Notes: generated from the letters alone by a model not told the origin. 64,000 bases of DNA from SZUA-265 sp965651905 (GCA_965651905.1 CBFGUG010000014.1:56692-120691), one strand, 5' to 3'; positions 7,838 through 16,502 are shown, numbered from the stretch's first letter. A program made the numbers and translations.

Positions 7838-9691
7838 GTGGCCTCAGTGAGCAGCCCATTAGACTCGAGCACACTGCGGGCGATCGACGATTGTCTCAGC
7901 AGGGGTGAGCTGCAGCGCGCGCAAGCGCTGCTCGCAGGCGTCGACGCGACTGGCGAGCAGGCTGCGGCCGCTACCTATCTGGCCACGCGGCTGCTCTACT
8001 TGCGTGATCGGCTCGCTCCAGAAGAGGTCGTGGCGCGGCTGCAGGAGCTGCTCCAAACTCATCCGCACTTCCCCGAGGCGGAATCGCTGCTCGGTACGGC
8101 CTCAGAAGGGATCCGCGGTCCGCGGTCCATCGCCCCTCCGCCTCCGGGCGGTTCGGTGATGCCTCCACGCCCGCCCGCCTCAGCGCCGCCTCCCCCACTC
8201 CTGCGCCAACCAACGTTTTCCTCTGCGCCCCCTCGCGGCTCGACACGCCCTACGGCGCAACCTCCGCCTGGTACCGTCCTCGCGAGCGCGGCGCTCGGCG
8301 AGGAAGCAGACAGTGAGCGTCCCACGATCGCGCCCGACGAGACTGCGGGGCCGCAGACCGCTCCCCGCAAGATCGTGGTCGACACGCGACAAAGTCCGTT
8401 TCCGCGCCCCACCTCGCCCCCGCCACCCCACGTCCGGTCTGCGCGGCGCGCGGGTGGCTATTCACTGATGGCCCCCGCTCCCGCGACGGCGGCGGGTTCA
8501 CGACGCCCGCCACGAGGCTCGGAACCCCCGGATCGCGATGGCGTGTTTCCCAACGGACCGCTCATCCCGCGCGCTCCATCGGTCCCGACGTTCGGGCCCG
8601 CCTCCGACCCCCCCTCTCAGGGTGAACACCGAGTCGTCGATCCGTACAAGCCCCCCGCCGAGGTGCGTCGTGGGTCGTGGCTCCCCCGACAGAGTACAGT
8701 CCCCCCCGCATCGCGCCCGCTGCGCGAACTCGGCGCGCCACACGAACTGTGGCCAGAGGTCGAGCAGCGGCTGATCCAGGGCGACCACCCCTACGCGGCT
8801 CGCTACTTCTCGCAGGCCGCGCGCCAGCAGCTCAGCCATCTGCCTCAAGCCAGCGCCGAAAGTGAATTCGAGGTGTTCGCCCACAGCGCCTGCGAGTTTT
8901 TGAACAAGAGCTGGATCACCCACCACTTCGCGCCGTTCGACTTGTCGTTGCACAGCCTGTCCCGACTGCAGCTCGCGATGGCCACGTTGCTGGGCGGCCA
9001 ACCCAGCGAGCGCCCGGCGTCCGCGGTGGTGATGTTGATCGGCGGCTACGTGGGCGCGACGCTGCGCTTGGCGCACCGCGGCGGCTGGGTCGACGGCTCA
9101 GACCTGCACACGGCCCGCGTTCGCGCGGGCAGCCACGAGTGGCGACCATTCGAAACCGTGCGTCACTGGCTGATGAGCGGCGCGCGCAAGTCACTGGTCG
9201 ACGAGTTGGGCGCGGGTCTCGCCAAGCACGGCACGCTCGCCTGGAGCGCGCACCAGAAAACGCGCATCACCCCGCACGCGCTCTGGCAAGGCGACGTCGG
9301 TCCCGACGAGCTACCCTTGTTGGCGGCAGCCGTGAAAAACTCCGTGCTCGCCTACGCCAGTGAGATCTTGTTCGAACAACCCCTCGACCGCACCGTGCAC
9401 GGTCTCGACGCGCTCAGCGCCGTAGTCGACGTGATCACCCGCTCCGCGCGTCCCATCGAAGGCAACGAAGCCTGGCTCAGACGCACCGCCTTGTTGGTTG
9501 GCGCCTACGTCGGCGAAACCATCCGCGAACGCAAGGACGTCACTTGGCGGCAAGCCAAGTCCGGCGAGTTTCAACTCGGCTCAGGCACGATATCGATGTC
9601 GCCGATGGGTTACATCATCACCCAGGCGGTCTCGCAGCGCCCCATAAACCTCATCCAATACGCCCTCGGCGCACTCGGCGCCGACGAGTGA
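7838..9691 (+). CDS. large protein with helical N-terminus, Pro-rich linker and duplicated C-terminal domain
   Basis: 617 residues from the GTG at 7838; the start is uncertain (TTG at 7793 and GTG at 7847 are also in frame). Residues 1-85 look like TPR-type helices, with a repeat-like QELLQTHPHFPEAESLLG. About 90-290 is a Pro/Ser/Arg-rich disordered linker. The C-terminal 300 residues hold two related modules, each with a VGAYVGxTIR-like core (MLIGGYVGATLRLA and LLVGAYVGETIRER) followed by Trp, Phe and SPMGYIITQ-like elements. These resemble DUF3806-like domains, but I cannot confirm the family. No signal peptide or membrane segment is seen. Function unknown. Confidence 0.8.
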   Translation: MASVSSPLDSSTLRAIDDCLSRGELQRAQALLAGVDATGEQAAAATYLATRLLYLRDRLAPEEVVARLQELLQTHPHFPEAESLLGTASEGIRGPRSIAPPPPGGSVMPPRPPASAPPPPLLRQPTFSSAPPRGSTRPTAQPPPGTVLASAALGEEADSERPTIAPDETAGPQTAPRKIVVDTRQSPFPRPTSPPPPHVRSARRAGGYSLMAPAPATAAGSRRPPRGSEPPDRDGVFPNGPLIPRAPSVPTFGPASDPPSQGEHRVVDPYKPPAEVRRGSWLPRQSTVPPASRPLRELGAPHELWPEVEQRLIQGDHPYAARYFSQAARQQLSHLPQASAESEFEVFAHSACEFLNKSWITHHFAPFDLSLHSLSRLQLAMATLLGGQPSERPASAVVMLIGGYVGATLRLAHRGGWVDGSDLHTARVRAGSHEWRPFETVRHWLMSGARKSLVDELGAGLAKHGTLAWSAHQKTRITPHALWQGDVGPDELPLLAAAVKNSVLAYASEILFEQPLDRTVHGLDALSAVVDVITRSARPIEGNEAWLRRTALLVGAYVGETIRERKDVTWRQAKSGEFQLGSGTISMSPMGYIITQAVSQRPINLIQYALGALGADE

Positions 9692-9721
9692 GTCTGGAGC
9701 ACCCTCCCGCGAACGAATCGC

Positions 9722-11395
9722 TCAGCGCCCGATGCTCACGCCACGCCACTGCTGCTTGTTGGCGAGTTCCGGCGAGTTTGCGTGCACGAAGATCGCGTTG
9801 TACTTGTCGAGATAACGCATGCCGACACTGTGCTTGACGTAGTCGCGCTGAAAGGGCTTGGACGAGAGCAATCTGAGCACGTAGTCTCGGTTCAGTTTCT
9901 TCGCGTGTTTTTTTGCCAGCGCAGGTGCCCGCTGGGCGAAAGACCTCGCGCGACACGAGACGACGTAGTCTGGCGCCTTACCCAGGGTGTACTCGGGATC
10001 GAGCTTGCCGTGCCCGATGCCCGCGCCTTTGGCCTGCGGCAAGCGCGCGATGTACTCGTCGCTCTTGCCGAGCACGTCGAGGGCTCGCAGCCGTGAAAAG
10101 TATGGCACGACTCCCGCCGGCACGACCGCAACCGAAGCGTCCGGGCTCGCGTTCTTGCGCAGCCAAATCGCAGAGATGAGGTGCTTCGGAGGGATTCCGT
10201 TGCGCCCGACTTTCGCGATGTTCTCGAGCGGATCCTGAAGCGGCACCACGGCCAACAGCACGAGGCCCAGCCACAACGCGCGCGGCAAACGCGACGGTTT
10301 GACGAGCCAGGCCGCCCCCGCGCCTGCAAACACGATGACGAGCGGCATCGACGGCGAAAAGAATCGAAACGGACGGAAGTTGTCGCCGCCAGCGATGAAC
10401 ACGTAAGCGTAGATCGGCAGCACCACCCCCGGCAGCACCAACCCGAGCCAGCGCCGCTCGCGCAGCAACATCAGCGAGGCGCCCAGCGCCATCAGCAGCA
10501 AGACGGCATATCGCTGACTGAACTGTTTGGCGTACTTGTAGCCGAGCGCAAAGCGGTCACCGCGCCCCGTGACCTTCAAGTGATAGGTATTGGGCAACCA
10601 TTCGCCGTAATACGACCAACGAAACCCCAGGTGCGCGATGAACGGCAGCAAACTGGCCGCAAGCAGCAGCACGCAGCGCTTCTTGTCGCGCCCGAGCGCC
10701 AGCGCAAGCAGCGCGTCACACCCCCAGAGCACCACCGAATCGCCGCGCACCAAAGGTAACGCCGCGAGCGCCAGCAGCCCAGCCACACCGAGGCGCCGCG
10801 TGGTCGCGATGCGCGCCACCACGAACACGTGCAAGAACGTCGCCAGCGGCGTCGAAAAGCCCGAAGCCGCCCAATACATCACGTCAGTGCAACACACGAT
10901 CGTGAGCATGGTCGCCACCATCACCAGCCGACTCTGCACGCCGAGCTGCTGCAAGATCCGCGTACAGCACCACAAACTGGCGACGATCAGTGCCCACGCG
11001 CCACCCTTGACGAACAGCGCGGCCGTCTCATCGGGAGCGCCCAACAGGTGAACGAGCGACATGGTGAGCGTCCACAAGAAGTTGGAGTAGCCTTCGACGT
11101 ATTCGCCCGGGTTCCAAACCAGCCCGTTGCCTTCCGCCAGATTGCGCGCGTAACGCATCGAGATCATCTGGTCGTCGTCGAGCCAAAAGTAACGCACCCC
11201 ATCCACCACGCGACTCGCCTGCCACGCATGGCGCACGAAAATGAACGCCGCAAACGCCGCAGCCAGCCCCACCGCAAGCACCCGCGTCCAACTGGCGTCC
11301 AGCCGCCACCGCGCGAAATCTCGAACGCGCGTTTGCCACGGCTCCCAAACGCGTCCGATCGCTTGCTCCACGCACGACCTGTGTCGGGTTTGCAT
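9722..11395 (-). CDS. GT-C type membrane glycosyltransferase-like protein
   Basis: 557 residues with a cytoplasmic N-terminus and roughly ten hydrophobic segments. After the first membrane helix comes an acidic motif (Asp73-Asp75, FWLDDDQMISMRYARNLAEG) followed by GLVWNPGEYVEGYSNFLWTL. This layout matches GT-C enzymes of the arabinofuranosyl/mannosyltransferase type (AftB-like and related proteins), where the first-loop Asp is catalytic and the donor is a polyprenyl-phosphate sugar. The C-terminal soluble part (about 430-557) is typical of the group. Likely role: adding a sugar to an envelope polymer on the outer face of the inner membrane; the specific sugar cannot be told. It is convergent with the preceding gene, 30 bases apart, and is not in a glycan cluster. 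Confidence 0.75.
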   Translation of the reverse strand: MQTRHRSCVEQAIGRVWEPWQTRVRDFARWRLDASWTRVLAVGLAAAFAAFIFVRHAWQASRVVDGVRYFWLDDDQMISMRYARNLAEGNGLVWNPGEYVEGYSNFLWTLTMSLVHLLGAPDETAALFVKGGAWALIVASLWCCTRILQQLGVQSRLVMVATMLTIVCCTDVMYWAASGFSTPLATFLHVFVVARIATTRRLGVAGLLALAALPLVRGDSVVLWGCDALLALALGRDKKRCVLLLAASLLPFIAHLGFRWSYYGEWLPNTYHLKVTGRGDRFALGYKYAKQFSQRYAVLLLMALGASLMLLRERRWLGLVLPGVVLPIYAYVFIAGGDNFRPFRFFSPSMPLVIVFAGAGAAWLVKPSRLPRALWLGLVLLAVVPLQDPLENIAKVGRNGIPPKHLISAIWLRKNASPDASVAVVPAGVVPYFSRLRALDVLGKSDEYIARLPQAKGAGIGHGKLDPEYTLGKAPDYVVSCRARSFAQRAPALAKKHAKKLNRDYVLRLLSSKPFQRDYVKHSVGMRYLDKYNAIFVHANSPELANKQQWRGVSIGR

Positions 11396-11854
11396 GCACG
11401 TGTCAAGACACGCACCTGTTCCACCGAGTCACCAAAGCGACGTCGCGACGATCAGGCACATCGCACGACCCCTCACGAAACACTGATTTCACCGTTCCGC
11501 GAAGTTAGCTCCCACGAGAATGCCCGTTGACATCTTCTGGCAAGTCCGGCGCTGAGCATCGCTCCGAAGATCTTCGCAATGGCGCCCGACTACTGGAGGC
11601 CGGTCCAGCGCAACGCCGATTCTTGGCGTCGCAGGCACCCACGGTAACCGCGCACACGATGACGCCCCACGCTTCACACCTGACGGATAAATTCCGTGCG
11701 TGGGGCTGATTACCGAAAAAACTCCCACGTCGTGAGGCTCGGAGCCGTCACCAACCCCAAAAGCACCCGAGCGTGACTGTTAACTCTAATAACAGCAGAC
11801 GCGGTGTGCTACACGGCACGCGCTCTCGACGATCCAAGAGCATGAGGAGGAGCA
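11396..11854. other. 459-base intergenic region with one inverted repeat
   Basis: No ORF here has convincing coding character and I see no tRNA. CTGTTA (11777-11782) and TAACAG (11790-11795) form a perfect inverted repeat about 60 bases before the next gene's start, a plausible operator. A TTGACA at 11526-11531 lacks a good partner -10 box. Confidence 0.5.
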
Positions 11855-12589
11855 TTGGACACATCGACGGTTACGGTAACCCGGCGCACGTTAGAGGAAA
11901 CTCCCGGGCGGTCACTCACCTTTCTGCGCGCCGTGGCGCGCAAGGCGCACATCCGCCAGCGGCTTCAGAGTCGCGGCTACACACAGGCCGAACACGATAA
12001 GGGCTGGCGTCTGATCGGCCTCGTCTCGGGGGTAGATCTGCAGCTCCCCGCGCCCATCGAAGATCACTCGGTGAGGCACGCGCTCGCGGAGCTGAACAGT
12101 CTCGACGAAGACACCCTGGCGCTCGTCGAACTGACGTTGAAACATCGGCATCCCGCGCAAGCCGAAGTGCTGCTCGGCGGGCTCAGCCCGACGCGCGATG
12201 AGGCCGGGGCCGTGGTCGTCATCGCCACCTTGAGCGAACGGCTAGATCAACTCGAACGAGAGAAGACCGACGAAGGGGACAAGGCCCTGGCGTTGCTTTC
12301 CGAGCGCGGCCTCGACAGCCAAGAGCGCGGCCGACTCAAGTCCCTCGTCGAACAGGCTCGCCGAGCAGCGCCGGTCGCCCAAACGCCGGACGCGGCAACG
12401 GCCGAAGCAGCCGAAGCGAGCTACCTCGAAAATCTCAAGCTGCTGCGCGCCTGGTACGAAGAGTGGAGCGGCATCGCGCGCATCGTCGTCAAACGCCGCG
12501 ATCACCTGATCCAACTCGGGCTGGCCACCCGCCGCTCACCCAATACCAGCAACGACGATCCAGACGACACGCAAGCTCTCGACACCTAA
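11855..12589 (+). CDS. hypothetical helical protein
   Basis: 244 residues, starting at a TTG (11855) that is directly preceded by a strong purine-rich ribosome binding site (GAGGAGGAG, 11844-11852), which decides the start. The sequence is rich in Ala, Leu, Glu and Arg with almost no beta-like segments, and includes heptad-like stretches around 120-180 suggesting coiled coil. No signal peptide, membrane helix or catalytic motif is visible. The last 30 residues are Asp/Thr-rich. It stands alone between an AT-poor spacer and a palindrome-rich spacer. I do not recognise the family; such lineage-specific helical proteins are common in myxobacteria. Confidence 0.7.
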   Translation: MDTSTVTVTRRTLEETPGRSLTFLRAVARKAHIRQRLQSRGYTQAEHDKGWRLIGLVSGVDLQLPAPIEDHSVRHALAELNSLDEDTLALVELTLKHRHPAQAEVLLGGLSPTRDEAGAVVVIATLSERLDQLEREKTDEGDKALALLSERGLDSQERGRLKSLVEQARRAAPVAQTPDAATAEAAEASYLENLKLLRAWYEEWSGIARIVVKRRDHLIQLGLATRRSPNTSNDDPDDTQALDT

Positions 12590-12719
12590 ACCAGCTTCGC
12601 GCGCACTGCCGCAGTCTTCGCAAGCGCCAGGCGCGCACCGTTCCCGGGTCTCGAGCGGCGAGTTTACGCTTCTGACTACTTGGCGTGCGTCATCAGCGCC
12701 GTCAGCGCGCCCCGGCAGC

Positions 12720-12763
12720 AGCTTCGCGCGCGCGGACAACGCTTGGGGCACGCGCGCGAAGCT
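12720..12763. repeat. perfect 13-bp inverted repeat
   Basis: AGCTTCGCGCGCG (12720-12732) is the exact reverse complement of CGCGCGCGAAGCT (12751-12763), with an 18-base loop. It would form a very stable hairpin in RNA or cruciform in DNA. Confidence 0.85.
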
Positions 12764-12774
12764 CCACCGAGCCC

Positions 12775-12792
12775 GCGCGAAGCCCTTCGCGC
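12775..12792. repeat. 8-bp inverted repeat with 2-base loop
   Basis: GCGCGAAG (12775-12782) and CTTCGCGC (12785-12792) use the same core sequence as the larger inverted repeat just upstream, so the region contains a small family of related palindromes. Confidence 0.8.
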
Positions 12793-13112
12793 ACGGAAAA
12801 ATACATTCGCGCGCACGCGCATCGCCACTCCAGGCCCGTCCCAAGGCCCCGCGCGCGCGGCAGAAGCTTCGCGTTCAGCGCGCGACGGTCTTCCTGCGGA
12901 AGATTCACTCCTTTTTCGTGAGGACGGCGCGCGGTGCCTGCGGCGAAACACGCTGTGCCCGGGCGCGAAGCCCAAAGCTGCGCAAATCTCGCGCCTGTTC
13001 GAGGCAGACGAAGTGCGTCCCGACGCGGCCAGGGACTCCCGAAATCGCCCAGGTGGGGGCCCCGCGCCGACGTTCGGCTAGGCTACTACATGGCAGTAGG
13101 TTGCGTCGGGCG

Positions 13113-14033
13113 ATGAACACGATGAAATGGTTGGAAGCGCAGGTTGGTAGGCTGCCGCCGGTTCCTTGTGCGACGGCGCTTGGTATCGTGAGTCTGCTGG
13201 CGATTAGTGCGTGCTCGGCGCAAACCGGCTCTCGAGATCAGGAAGCGGACAGGCTGCTCGCGGGTGAACTGGAGCCTGCCGAGGTTGGTGAGTCGGCGGA
13301 CGCTGGACCTCCGGGGAGCTTCGAATTGCTGCCGAGCAACCTGCCGGAGGATCCCATCCATTGCACGCCTGACAGGGACCCGGCCTATCCTTTGTGCGAG
13401 TGGGCCGCATCCGTGGACACGGTGGTGATCGGACACATCGTGAGCGTCGATTTCGTGACCACACCCGCCATTTACCGAGATGCCGAGGAATGGGTCGAGG
13501 CAGAGGAGTGTCCGCCGGGTCGGGAATCGAATTACGGCGGTCCTGCGCTGAACATCTCCATCGCGGTACAAGATTCACTGAAGGGACCAGCGGTAGCCGG
13601 AGAGATCGTCGAGGTGCGCGTAGGACCAACCATCACTATGAGGCGAATCCCTCAGGTAGTGCTCACTGCAGAAGGAGAGATGGATTTTGTGTACGGCACG
13701 AAGACTGACTTCGAACCCATCTACGGCGTGGGAACCGCCGTCGGAATTGGCGCTATCTCCGTGGCGGACGGACGTTACCTGTCTGCTGGTGATGAACACT
13801 TCTTCACGTTCGACTCGGACGGTGCAATCAGCTGGGAGCCCCACGCCTGTCGACAACGGCAGGAGGAGGCCCAGACATACTCGGAACTCGTCGCGAAGCT
13901 CGCGTCGTGTGACGACGACGCCGACACCAAAGCCGCCGGCGAGGCAATCGCAGCCGCGCGCCGTCACAACTTGTCGTCCGCATCCGATTGGTATGCCGCT
14001 ATCTGTGCGCGAGTAGCAACGGGAGAAGACTAA
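13113..14033 (+). CDS. putative lipoprotein, unknown function
   Basis: 306 residues from the ATG at 13113; a second ATG at 13122 is equally possible. The signal peptide ends at AISAC (Cys34). The mature protein contains conserved-looking cysteines (for example HCTPDRDPAYPLCEWAAS) followed by a beta-rich domain (SVDTVVIGHIVSVDFV, LNISIAVQDSLKGPAVAGEIVEVRVG) that reads like the secreted copy-number-variable or NTF-like beta domains of myxobacterial exported proteins, but I cannot name it. A C-terminal helical tail has Lys/Glu/Ala. The upstream frame is open but Arg-rich and outside any signal sequence, so the short start is preferred. Confidence 0.75.
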   Translation: MNTMKWLEAQVGRLPPVPCATALGIVSLLAISACSAQTGSRDQEADRLLAGELEPAEVGESADAGPPGSFELLPSNLPEDPIHCTPDRDPAYPLCEWAASVDTVVIGHIVSVDFVTTPAIYRDAEEWVEAEECPPGRESNYGGPALNISIAVQDSLKGPAVAGEIVEVRVGPTITMRRIPQVVLTAEGEMDFVYGTKTDFEPIYGVGTAVGIGAISVADGRYLSAGDEHFFTFDSDGAISWEPHACRQRQEEAQTYSELVAKLASCDDDADTKAAGEAIAAARRHNLSSASDWYAAICARVATGED

Positions 14034-14059
14034 CAGGAGGAGAGAGGGTCGGACGACGT

Positions 14060-14323
14060 TCACTCTCCAAACACATCGCCGATCGACGCGGCGCTGAGGA
14101 TGCGTTCCGTCCAAGCTTCGAGTTCGCTTGGCGAGGCCTCGCGCAGGCGCGCATCGGTGTCCGCACCCAGGGGCCCAAACTCGAGCTCGAGTTGCCGTCG
14201 CAACATCGCCGCAACGCCTTCCGTTCGTCCTTCAGCTACGCCTTCGGCGCGTGCTTCTGCGCGGATCTGGGGGGCGACGGAGGCGATGAGTCGTTCGGCG
14301 GCGGTCATTTCGGCGTCCTCGGT
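14060..14323 (-). pseudogene. fragment: duplicated C-terminus of Rpn/DUF4351 protein
   Basis: The frame encodes MTAAERLIASVAPQIRAEA followed by RRQLELEFGPLGADTDARL and ends with a DUF4351-like tail. The same block is found at the end of the gene just upstream on this strand (14340-15044), so this is a second, shorter copy. It has no Rpn nuclease domain, no plausible start in front of the homologous part, and the sequence before it in frame is unrelated. It is best read as debris from a tandem duplication, although translation of a short helical peptide cannot be excluded. Confidence 0.65.
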
Positions 14324-14575
14324 GCAGCCTGCCCGGTGTTCACTTCGAGAACACGTCGGTGATCGTCTCTGCACTGAGAATGCGTTCGCTCCAGCCTTCG
14401 AGCTGGCTGAGCGAGGCCTCGCGTAGGAGCACCTCAGTGTTCGGGTCGAGGGAACCGAACTTGAGCTCGAGCTGCCGTCGCAACATCCTGGCCGCTCCTT
14501 CGGTTTGCGCTTCTGCGCGGATCTGGGGGGCGACGGAGGCGATGAGTCGTTCGGCGGCGGTCATTTCGGCGTCCT
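14253..14575 (-). repeat. 67-bp perfect direct repeat (14253-14319 and 14509-14575)
   Basis: The two blocks are identical over 67 bases and lie 256 bases apart. They encode the EAMTAAERLIAS-region helix of the two DUF4351 copies. Sequence flanking them on the C-terminal side is only roughly three-quarters identical, so the identical block suggests recent gene conversion or selection on this part. Confidence 0.85.
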
Positions 14576-15044
14576 TTCCGACGTTGCCCAGGTGGTGCGC
14601 GAAGGCGCGGATGTCTGTGCGCGGGAAGTCGGTCGAGTTGAGAATATAGAACAGGATGCGGGCCAGATCCATGAGGCCGTCGGGGCCTCGCGAGATGTCG
14701 AACCAGATGGTCATTTCGCGTGGAGTCTGGAGATCTTGCAGGAGGTTCGGGTTGCTGCGGGCGTCGCGCAGCAGGCGCAGAGTGGCGTACGCCAAAGACG
14801 AGAGCGCTCGCGCATGTAAGTCGTCGATGGACTGCTGGGTGAGATCGTCGAGCGCAAACTCGAAGTCGGGGATGAACGGAGACAACGCCGCGAGGGTGTC
14901 GTCATCTGCATCGAGCAGATCGCGCAAGCGACGAGAGTGACGCCAGCTGCGGCCGTCGGGTTCACCTTGGAACAGGACCACCGGCAACACGATCGGAAGC
15001 GAGCGAGTTTGCGACGGGCACTCCGACCGCCGTGCGTCCGGTTG
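14340..15044 (-). pseudogene. Rpn-family (PD-(D/E)XK) nuclease remnant with DUF4351 tail, 5' truncated
   Basis: The frame is open from a TAG at 15045-15047 to a stop at 14340. The recognisable part begins LPIVLPVVLFQGEPDGRSW and continues through a LLDADDDTLAALSPFIPDFEF segment and an ARALSSLAYATLRLLRDAR helix to a C-terminal DUF4351 block. Intact Rpn/COG5464 proteins (recombination-promoting nuclease, formerly called transposase) start about 90 residues earlier with HDxxFK and catalytic acidic residues; none of that is present in any frame upstream. The only starts are a GTG at 14990 or non-ATG codons. I therefore call it a truncated gene rather than an active nuclease. Rpn families commonly expand by duplication, consistent with the extra C-terminal copy beside it. 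Confidence 0.7.
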
Positions 15045-15448
15045 CTAGAAGACTTGCGCGAGCAGCGCGTTCGCAAGCCGTCGAAATGTAAACCCCGTTC
15101 ACTGACACGAACGGAGAACGACGCAGCACTCGCCGCACCTCACGTGTACTGACGCGGCGCTCTCCGCGCCTTGCGGGGGTAACGCCGCAGACTCTACGCG
15201 ACTCACGAGGAGCTACGCCGCAGTGTTCGCGCCTCACGGGCAACGCCGCAGCACTGTCCGGACCTCGAGGCAAACGCGACCTTCCCCCGACCGCCCGCAG
15301 GCCGCAGGCCGAGGACGGGACGTGGGGGAAGCTGGCCGCAGCGGTGGAAGAGTAACGGCCAGGTTTCGTCAGTTGGGGCGGCCAGGATGGGGGCACCCCC
15401 ACAGCATTTCGTCGACGCTTTGGCGACGTGATGCGTTAGGCTTGGGTC
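15045..15448. other. 404-base region without a gene, with degenerate tandem repeat
   Basis: No coding frame in this stretch has a family match or codon pattern like its neighbours. The minus-strand frame 15203-16018 is antisense to the sigma-like gene. The first half contains the degenerate repeat listed separately. Confidence 0.5.
15118..15275 (+). repeat. degenerate tandem repeat, about five copies of 28-34 bp
   Basis: Copies begin near 15119, 15150, 15182, 15215 and 15244. Each starts with ACGCCGCAG or a close variant (ACGACGCAG, GACGCGGCG) and most contain a CCTCACG or ACTCACG core before the next unit. Unit lengths vary, so the array is old or under weak constraint. It sits directly upstream of the truncated Rpn gene. 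Confidence 0.55.
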
Positions 15449-16072
15449 GTGAGCGTCGGGTGTCAATCGTCTGGGGCGGCATACCGGGAGATCCTGCGGG
15501 TGGCTCGGCGGTTCGTGGCGTCGGAGGACGACGCGCGGGATCTGGCGCAGGATGCGATCGAGATTGCGCTGGCTCGGGGGTTTTCGGATTGGACGTCGCC
15601 GCTGCGTCGTTCGTGGTTGCACGGCGTGTTGCGGCGGCGCGCGGCGTTCGTGGCGCGCAGTGATGGGCGGAGGCGGCGACGGGAGCTGGCCGTGACGGAC
15701 GCGGCGAGTGAGAGTCGTTTGGCTTGGCGTTGGTCGCCGGAGTTTTTGGCGTCGCTGCCGCCGTCGTTGCGTGCCGTGGCGACGCTCGCTAGCGCGGATT
15801 TGGGCGCGGCGGAGATCCGCTGGCTGCTCCAGCTCGAACCGGGCACGTTGCGCGCTCGGCTGGCTGCGCTCAAACGTGCGGTGCAGACCCAGGGCGACGC
15901 CGCTCAGCTGCCTGCTGCGCCGCCGCAAGCGCCGTGGGGCGCTGCGCGAGCGCACGTGCTGACGGACGTCAAGCGACTGCCGGGCCAAGCGCTGGCCACT
16001 CACGATCCCGACGGCCACACGATTTTGTTGCGTGTTCGACCTAACAAACCCGCAGCGCTCGGCAATAGGTAG
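15449..16072 (+). CDS. ECF sigma-factor-like protein
   Basis: 207 residues from the GTG at 15449. Residues 8-70 fit sigma-70 region 2 (YREILRVARRFVASEDDARDLAQDAIEIAL, then an Arg/Trp-containing recognition helix ending LLRRRAAFVARSDGRRRRRE-like). Residues 92-137 fit region 4 (LPPSLRAVATLASADLGAAEIRWLLQ and LEPGTLRARLAALKRAV). These proteins bind core RNA polymerase and recognise -35/-10 promoters. The C-terminal 60 residues form an unknown extension (HVLTDVKRLPGQALATHDPDGHTILL). No anti-sigma gene is adjacent. The region-2 match is divergent, so it could be a DNA-binding sigma-like protein rather than a working sigma factor. It precedes the glyoxalase gene by 17 bases and may be co-transcribed. 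Confidence 0.65.
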   Translation: MSVGCQSSGAAYREILRVARRFVASEDDARDLAQDAIEIALARGFSDWTSPLRRSWLHGVLRRRAAFVARSDGRRRRRELAVTDAASESRLAWRWSPEFLASLPPSLRAVATLASADLGAAEIRWLLQLEPGTLRARLAALKRAVQTQGDAAQLPAAPPQAPWGAARAHVLTDVKRLPGQALATHDPDGHTILLRVRPNKPAALGNR

Positions 16073-16089
16073 GCGAAAGGAGTTCTGAC

Positions 16090-16467
16090 ATGCCTACACA
16101 CAAGCCGAAAATCAACGCGATCGCCGTCGTCTTCATGGTGCAGAGCCTGGAGCGGACCAAACAGTTTTACGCCGACGCCGTGGGCCTCGAACTGGAGCTC
16201 AGGGACGAGTACCTGATCGCGACCCTGCCGGGCGGCACGGAGGTACTGTTCTTCGAGGGCGAAGCCGTGCGCGGCACGTCACCGCAAGTGGTGTTCGGAT
16301 TGGAGGAGGGCGGTATCGACACTGCTGCCGAATCACTCGCTGCCAAAGGCGTGCAGTTGCTGACGCCCGTTTCGGAAGCGCCCGGCGGCTGGTCGCTCGA
16401 GTTCAAAGATCCCGACGGCCACCCCATCGCGTACTTTCAAGACGGTGCGCTGCCGCGGAAGCTCTGA
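16090..16467 (+). CDS. VOC (glyoxalase/dioxygenase) superfamily protein
   Basis: 125 residues, ATG at 16090 behind AAAGGAG (16077-16083), a good ribosome binding site. The single VOC unit shows the typical pattern: VVFMVQSLERTKQFYADAVGLEL, a central EVLFFEG strand, and SLEFKDPDGHPIAYFQ near the end. VOC proteins are metal-binding or ligand-binding folds that include glyoxalase I, fosfomycin resistance and bleomycin-binding proteins. Which one cannot be told; glutathione and antibiotic-resistance signatures are absent. A strong hairpin follows the stop codon. Its neighbour 17 bases upstream is the sigma-like gene. Confidence 0.85.
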   Translation: MPTHKPKINAIAVVFMVQSLERTKQFYADAVGLELELRDEYLIATLPGGTEVLFFEGEAVRGTSPQVVFGLEEGGIDTAAESLAAKGVQLLTPVSEAPGGWSLEFKDPDGHPIAYFQDGALPRKL

Positions 16468-16502
16468 GCGCGTCACTTCAAGACAAGACTAGATCGCAAC
16501 GA

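Larger units (their letters stand above)
12590..13112. other. palindrome-rich non-coding region
   Basis: 523 bases without a believable gene. ORFs here are Arg/Ala-rich by-products of CG-rich sequence. The motif GCTTCGCGCG and its reverse complement recur at about 12596, 12721, 12753, 12775, 12785 and 12863. The two best structured pieces are listed separately as repeats. Confidence 0.6.

Noticed and set aside
11396..11854. tRNA or riboswitch in this gap
   Set aside because: Scanned for cloverleaf and conserved switch cores; only a short inverted repeat was found.
12680..13081. several ORFs on both strands
   Set aside because: Arg/Ala-rich translations follow from CG-rich palindromes; no domain, start signal or conserved motif.
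15203..16018. 271-residue minus-strand ORF
   Set aside because: It is antisense to the sigma-like gene, has an Arg/Gln/Pro composition and no recognisable domain.
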